Below, one piece after another: positions 60,307-64,000 of a DNA stretch of 64,000 bases. The notes beneath the pieces were generated by a model. It did not search any database. It saw nothing but the letters and a program-made list of their open reading frames with translations, and was not told the origin of the DNA. Origin of the DNA: Flavobacterium nitrogenifigens. GTDB taxonomy: Bacteria > Bacteroidota > Bacteroidia > Flavobacteriales > Flavobacteriaceae. Location: assembly GCF_003254565.1 (NCBI RefSeq), contig NZ_QJRI01000176.1, positions 186,001 through 250,000 of the forward strand, in the 5' to 3' direction. Position 1 is the stretch's first letter, and the number at the start of each line of letters is the position of its first letter. Both the position numbers and the translations under genes were made by a program.

Positions 60307-63255
60307 TTACTTCAAAGCCTTAAATAATATCTCCACAGGATGCAATGCTTTGCGTCCTGTTCCATCAGCAATTTGATGCCTGCAGCTTGTTCCAGGCGCA
60401 GCGATTAAAGTAATGGCTTCTTCTGCCCTAATTGTAGGAAACAAAACCAATTCTCCAATTTTCATCGAAATATCATAATGCTCTTTTTCATAACCAAATG
60501 AACCTGCCATTCCGCAGCAACCGCTTGGAATATTTAAAACGGTGTAATTCTTAGGCAGCGAAAGTATCTTTTTAAGCGGAACTAAAGACGATAAACTTTT
60601 TTGAAAACAGTGTCCATGCATTCGCACTCTTTCTGTTTCGTCTGTAAAACTATCGCATGCAATTCTTCCTGCATCCAATTCTTGGGCTAGAAATTCTTCT
60701 ATTAGAAAAGTTTTACCTGCAATTCTTTTTGCTTTTTCTTTTAAATCTCCACGGCACAAATCAGGATATTCGTCACGAAATGAAAGTATTGCCGAAGGTT
60801 CAATTCCGATCAAAAGACCATCATTTGGAATCGCATTCTCAAAATCTTTGATATTCTGTTCAGCAATTTCTCGCGCCTCTTTCAACATTCCTTTTGAGAG
60901 ATATGTTCTTCCGCTGATTCCAATTTTAGGAACTAAAACTTTATAACCTAATCTATTTAAAAGTTTGACAGCCGTCTGTCCTATTTCTACATCATAATAG
61001 TTAAGAAACTCGTCATTATACAAATGCACATTTCCGTTTCTAAAATCACCTATTTGGCTATAGCTTTTTATCCATTTGGCAAAAGTAATTTTATGCATTA
61101 AAGGCAATTGCCTTTCTACGGCAAAACCAGTGCTTTTTTTAATCCAATTTCCGAGAATTCCTTTTGTAGACACATTATATAGCCACGGAACTGAAGCAAA
61201 CAACTGGTTCAACTTTGGCGTATTTCCGATCAATTTAGATCTAAATTTCACCCCGTTTTTATCATGATACTGCTGTAATGTTTCGGCTTTCAGTTTTGCC
61301 ATATCCACATTCGAAGGACATTCTGACTTACAGCCTTTACAGCTTAAACATAAATCCAAGACCTCCAACAGATTTTCATCATCAAATCGGTTTGTTTTTG
61401 TAGAATTTGTAATGGTTTCTCTCAGCATATTGGCACGCGCTCTTGTCGTATGCTTTTCGTCTCGGGTCGCCATATAACTTGGACACATTGTACCGCCGCT
61501 TTTCTCTGTTTTTCTGCAATCGCCAGATCCGTTGCACATTTCTGCCGCGCGAAGGATTCCGTTATGTTCTGAGAAATCGAAATACGTTTCAGGCATCGGC
61601 GTATCTTGTCCTGCCGTGTAACGCAGACTTGTATCCATAGGAGGCGTATTCACGATTTTTCCCGGATTAAAAACTCCCCACGGATCCCAAACCTTTTTCA
61701 CCTGGACAAATAATTGATAAATTTCATCTCCCAACATTAGCGGAATAAACTCTCCGCGAAGTCTTCCATCTCCATGTTCTCCACTTAACGAGCCTTTGTA
61801 TTTTTTAACCAAATGGGCAATATCGGTTGCAATAGTTCTAAAAAGTGCCGTTCCTTCATGAGTTTTTAAATCTATAATGGGGCGCAAATGCAATTCACCT
61901 GTAGCGGCATGCGCATAATGCACACAGTTTAGATTTCTCTCTTTCAGGATTGCATTAAAATCTTCAATAAAATCAGGCAAATCATTTACATCGACCGCTG
62001 TGTCTTCAATTACGGCAACTGCTTTGGCATCTCCCGGAATATTAGATAATAAGCCTAAACCTGCTTTTCTTAATGCCCAGACTTTATTAGTATCTTCACC
62101 ATAAACAATTGGGAAATGATATCCAAGATTTTCCGAACGCATTAAAGCTTCCATTTCTCTGGCAATACTGTCTATTTCTTCTTGTGAATCTCTCAAAAAT
62201 TCGACCGCCAAAATAGCTTGAGGATCGCCTTTTACAAAAAAACGATTCTTGCTTTGCTCAATATTTTCTTTGGTGCATTCCAGAATATAATGGTCAATTA
62301 ATTCAACACTATCTGGGTTAAACTTCAATGCTTCAATATTGGCTTTTAATGATTCATGAATACTTTCAAAATGCACACAAACCAAAGCCGAATACGGTTT
62401 TAAGGCATCAACTAGATTTAGTTTGATTGCTGTAGAAAAAAACAATGTTCCTTCGGAGCCTGCAATCAGTTTACAGAAATTGAACTTTTCAGCATAATCA
62501 CCAAACGGACTGCTGTCTGCCAATAAATCTAGCGCATATCCTGTATTTCTTCTCGGAATTGATTTCTTAGGAAAATTGGCGTCAAATAAATTTCGGTTAT
62601 AATCAGACGATAATATCTCTTTAGCTTGCTGATAAACTGCTTGTTCCAGTTCGCTTACAACATTAATTCCGTTACATTTATCCTCAAATTCGGCATTGGT
62701 CAAAGAACCAAAAACAACTTCATTTCCATCTGCCAGAAAACCTTTTATTTCGAGTACATGTTCGCGGGTTGATCCATACACAACAGATCTTGCTCCGCAG
62801 GCATTATTTCCAACCATTCCGCCAATCATACAGCGATTGCTGGTAGAAGTTTCTGGTCCAAAAAAAAGTTTATATGGTTTTAAATGAAGATTCAATTCAT
62901 CGCGAATAACGCCAGGTTCAACCCAAGCCGACTTTTCTTCCTGATTTACCGAAATAATTTTGGTAAACTCTTGCGAAATATCAACCACAATTCCGTTTCC
63001 AACCACTTGCCCAGCCAGTGAAGTTCCAGCCGCACGAGGAATAATACTGCTGTTGTTTTCTTTTGCAAAAGCAATAATTTTTTGAATATCTTCTTTCGAT
63101 TTCGGAACAGCTACGGCCAAAGGCATTTCTTTGTAAGCGCTTGCATCTGTTGCGTAAAGCAGACGCATGGTATGATCGTAAAATAATTTGCCCTCTAATT
63201 CCTTTTCTAAACCTTCAAGTTTAGCAGAAATCTTTGGAAGGATATTATTATTCAT
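60307..63255 (-). CDS. Fused FAD-binding and Fe-S 2-hydroxyacid dehydrogenase (GlcD-GlcF/YdiJ type)
   Basis: A 982-residue fusion. N-terminal half: FAD_binding_4 (PRAAGTSLAGQVVGNGIVVD, MIGGMVGNNACGARS) and FAD-oxidase C domain (GSLSGEHGDGRLRG). C-terminal half: two 4Fe-4S binding runs, C574 in EMCNGSGDCRK with later CPSYMA, and C636 in CLSCKGCKSECPSNVD, then a CCG-type domain with C913/C914 in PSGCCGMAGSFGYE. This layout matches E. coli YdiJ and related D-2-hydroxyglutarate or D-lactate dehydrogenases that pass electrons to the respiratory chain from the membrane face. The exact substrate is not certain. It has a 170-base upstream region that includes the inverted-repeat element at 63278-63419. 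Confidence 0.9.
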   Translation of the reverse strand: MNNNILPKISAKLEGLEKELEGKLFYDHTMRLLYATDASAYKEMPLAVAVPKSKEDIQKIIAFAKENNSSIIPRAAGTSLAGQVVGNGIVVDISQEFTKIISVNQEEKSAWVEPGVIRDELNLHLKPYKLFFGPETSTSNRCMIGGMVGNNACGARSVVYGSTREHVLEIKGFLADGNEVVFGSLTNAEFEDKCNGINVVSELEQAVYQQAKEILSSDYNRNLFDANFPKKSIPRRNTGYALDLLADSSPFGDYAEKFNFCKLIAGSEGTLFFSTAIKLNLVDALKPYSALVCVHFESIHESLKANIEALKFNPDSVELIDHYILECTKENIEQSKNRFFVKGDPQAILAVEFLRDSQEEIDSIAREMEALMRSENLGYHFPIVYGEDTNKVWALRKAGLGLLSNIPGDAKAVAVIEDTAVDVNDLPDFIEDFNAILKERNLNCVHYAHAATGELHLRPIIDLKTHEGTALFRTIATDIAHLVKKYKGSLSGEHGDGRLRGEFIPLMLGDEIYQLFVQVKKVWDPWGVFNPGKIVNTPPMDTSLRYTAGQDTPMPETYFDFSEHNGILRAAEMCNGSGDCRKTEKSGGTMCPSYMATRDEKHTTRARANMLRETITNSTKTNRFDDENLLEVLDLCLSCKGCKSECPSNVDMAKLKAETLQQYHDKNGVKFRSKLIGNTPKLNQLFASVPWLYNVSTKGILGNWIKKSTGFAVERQLPLMHKITFAKWIKSYSQIGDFRNGNVHLYNDEFLNYYDVEIGQTAVKLLNRLGYKVLVPKIGISGRTYLSKGMLKEAREIAEQNIKDFENAIPNDGLLIGIEPSAILSFRDEYPDLCRGDLKEKAKRIAGKTFLIEEFLAQELDAGRIACDSFTDETERVRMHGHCFQKSLSSLVPLKKILSLPKNYTVLNIPSGCCGMAGSFGYEKEHYDISMKIGELVLFPTIRAEEAITLIAAPGTSCRHQIADGTGRKALHPVEILFKALK

Positions 63256-63277
63256 TTTTATTTAATATTTAATAGTG

Positions 63278-63419
63278 TTTTAACACATAGAAACATAGAT
63301 TTTATCTTTAAAAAAGGTAATAAAAAAGAAACTCGTTTCTTAACACATAGCTATGTGCATTCATGCTAAGTGAAACGTCTTTCTCACAAAATAAAAAACT
63401 ATGTTTCTATGTGTTAAAA
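63278..63419. repeat. 142-bp element with perfect 21-bp inverted ends
   Basis: TTTTAACACATAGAAACATA plus G at 63278-63298 is perfectly inverted at 63399-63419. A third, internal copy of TTAACACATAG at 63340-63350 forms the short palindrome CACATAGCTATGTG. No coding sequence lies inside. The structure is like a small MITE or a folded RNA element, placed between the aminotransferase and the dehydrogenase genes, upstream of the latter on the minus strand. Confidence 0.85.
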
Positions 63420-63424
63420 AAAAT

Positions 63425-64000
63425 CTATAATTCGCTTAATGCAATGTCTAATAACTCAACCATTTCATCAGCATTTTGTTTATTAAATGGCATTGGCGGT
63501 TTTATTTTTAGAACATTATGCAAAGGTCCGTCTGTGCTTAATAAATAACCTTTGGCTTTCAATTTTTCGACTACAATATCAATTTCAGGAATGGCTGGCT
63601 CCATAGTAGTTCTATCTTTTACCATTTCTGCTCCAATAAACAAACCATGTCCTCGAACATCACTGATAATAGGATATTTAGCCATTAAACCTTTTAGTCC
63701 GTTCATCAGATAATTACCCGTTTCCAAAGCATGCTGCTGCATTTCTTCCTGCTGGATTACCTCTAAAACAGCCAATCCTGTGGCCATAGAAACAGGATTG
63801 CCTCCAAAAGTGTTGAAGTATTCCAAGCCATTATTAAAAGCTTCTGCAATCTCTTCGGTTACAATTACAGCTGCAAGCGGATGCCCGTTACCTATTGGTT
63901 TTCCTAAAACAACAATATCGGGAACTACATCTTGCAATTCGAAGCCCCAGAAATGATCTCCAATTCTTCCAAAACCAACCTGAACTTCATCTGCAATACA
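63425..64000 (-). CDS. Class III PLP-dependent aminotransferase (5' truncated by the window)
   Basis: The frame is open to the window edge, so the N-terminus is missing; 191 residues are visible. They begin [20 protein letters not shown], then [20 protein letters not shown] with the PLP-binding lysine in [28 protein letters not shown], and a C-terminal [14 protein letters not shown] with [20 protein letters not shown]. This is the C-terminal half of a class III aminotransferase of the 4-aminobutyrate/ethanolamine-phosphate lyase group. In some bacteria this module is fused behind a phosphotransferase domain, which cannot be checked here. Confidence 0.9.
   Translation of the reverse strand, partial: CIADEVQVGFGRIGDHFWGFELQDVVPDIVVLGKPIGNGHPLAAVIVTEEIAEAFNNGLEYFNTFGGNPVSMATGLAVLEVIQQEEMQQHALETGNYLMNGLKGLMAKYPIISDVRGHGLFIGAEMVKDRTTMEPAIPEIDIVVEKLKAKGYLLSTDGPLHNVLKIKPPMPFNKQNADEMVELLDIALSEL

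Overview
The window is AT-rich chromosomal DNA (about one third G+C by eye) from a Bacteroidota bacterium, most likely a flavobacterium near the genus Flavobacterium. This rests on protein style (META/DUF4377, DUF5908, phosphate-selective-type porins, LytTR two-component pair), many short secreted proteins and lipoproteins, little Shine-Dalgarno signal, and Bacteroidota-type promoter boxes (TTG-N19/20-TAnnTTTG). No rRNA, tRNA, integrase or CRISPR array was seen, so the genus is an inference.

Region 1 (1-27390, plus strand) is most of an extracellular contractile injection system (eCIS; the Afp/PVC/MAC family of phage-tail-like particles). In order: a 5'-truncated unknown protein, tail sheath, two tube proteins, a DUF5908 mini-protein, a LysM-bearing tube-initiator protein, a VgrG-like spike, a PAAR tip, a gp25 baseplate protein, two large baseplate-wedge proteins, a giant PKD-domain protein where a tail fibre might be expected, the tape-measure protein, a 45-residue ORF, two cargo proteins with the eCIS-core (DUF4157) domain, a SUKH-type putative immunity protein, a peptidoglycan hydrolase and the AAA+ ATPase. 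Genes abut or overlap almost throughout, so this looks like one long transcription unit that starts upstream of the window. The second cargo protein (1421 residues) is modular: DUF4157 packaging/protease-like domain, a long helical body with three diverged repeats, and a C-terminal domain resembling His-Me finger nucleases. The SUKH-like gene follows it directly, an arrangement typical of toxin-immunity pairs and less expected for an eCIS.

Region 2 (27402-40368) is mixed chromosomal genes: small membrane and secreted proteins, a CBM6-like protein, a divergent cytidylyltransferase-like protein, a DUF1801/YdeI protein, an AAT-family amino-acid permease, a lipoprotein with an HEMIH metalloprotease-like motif, a DUF4377/META protein, a MEDS-domain/DUF1826-like pair and a DUF1266 protein.

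Region 3 (40593-48170, minus strand) is a six-gene operon read as dcuC-type transporter, iadA isoaspartyl dipeptidase, porin, M14 zinc carboxypeptidase, porin, lamin-tail-domain lipoprotein, closed by a hairpin terminator. It reads as an uptake and breakdown route for an aspartyl- or isoaspartyl-containing peptide.

Region 4 (48525-59995) holds an aldo/keto reductase with a twin-arginine leader, a SpoU-type RNA methyltransferase with an apparently leaderless promoter, three secreted or lipoprotein genes, a TPR-linked LytS-type histidine kinase with its LytTR regulator, and four small unknown envelope proteins. Region 5 (60004-64000) has two copies of a palindrome-ended intergenic repeat, a fused FAD/Fe-S 2-hydroxyacid dehydrogenase, a 142-bp element with perfect 21-bp inverted ends, and a class III aminotransferase cut by the window edge.
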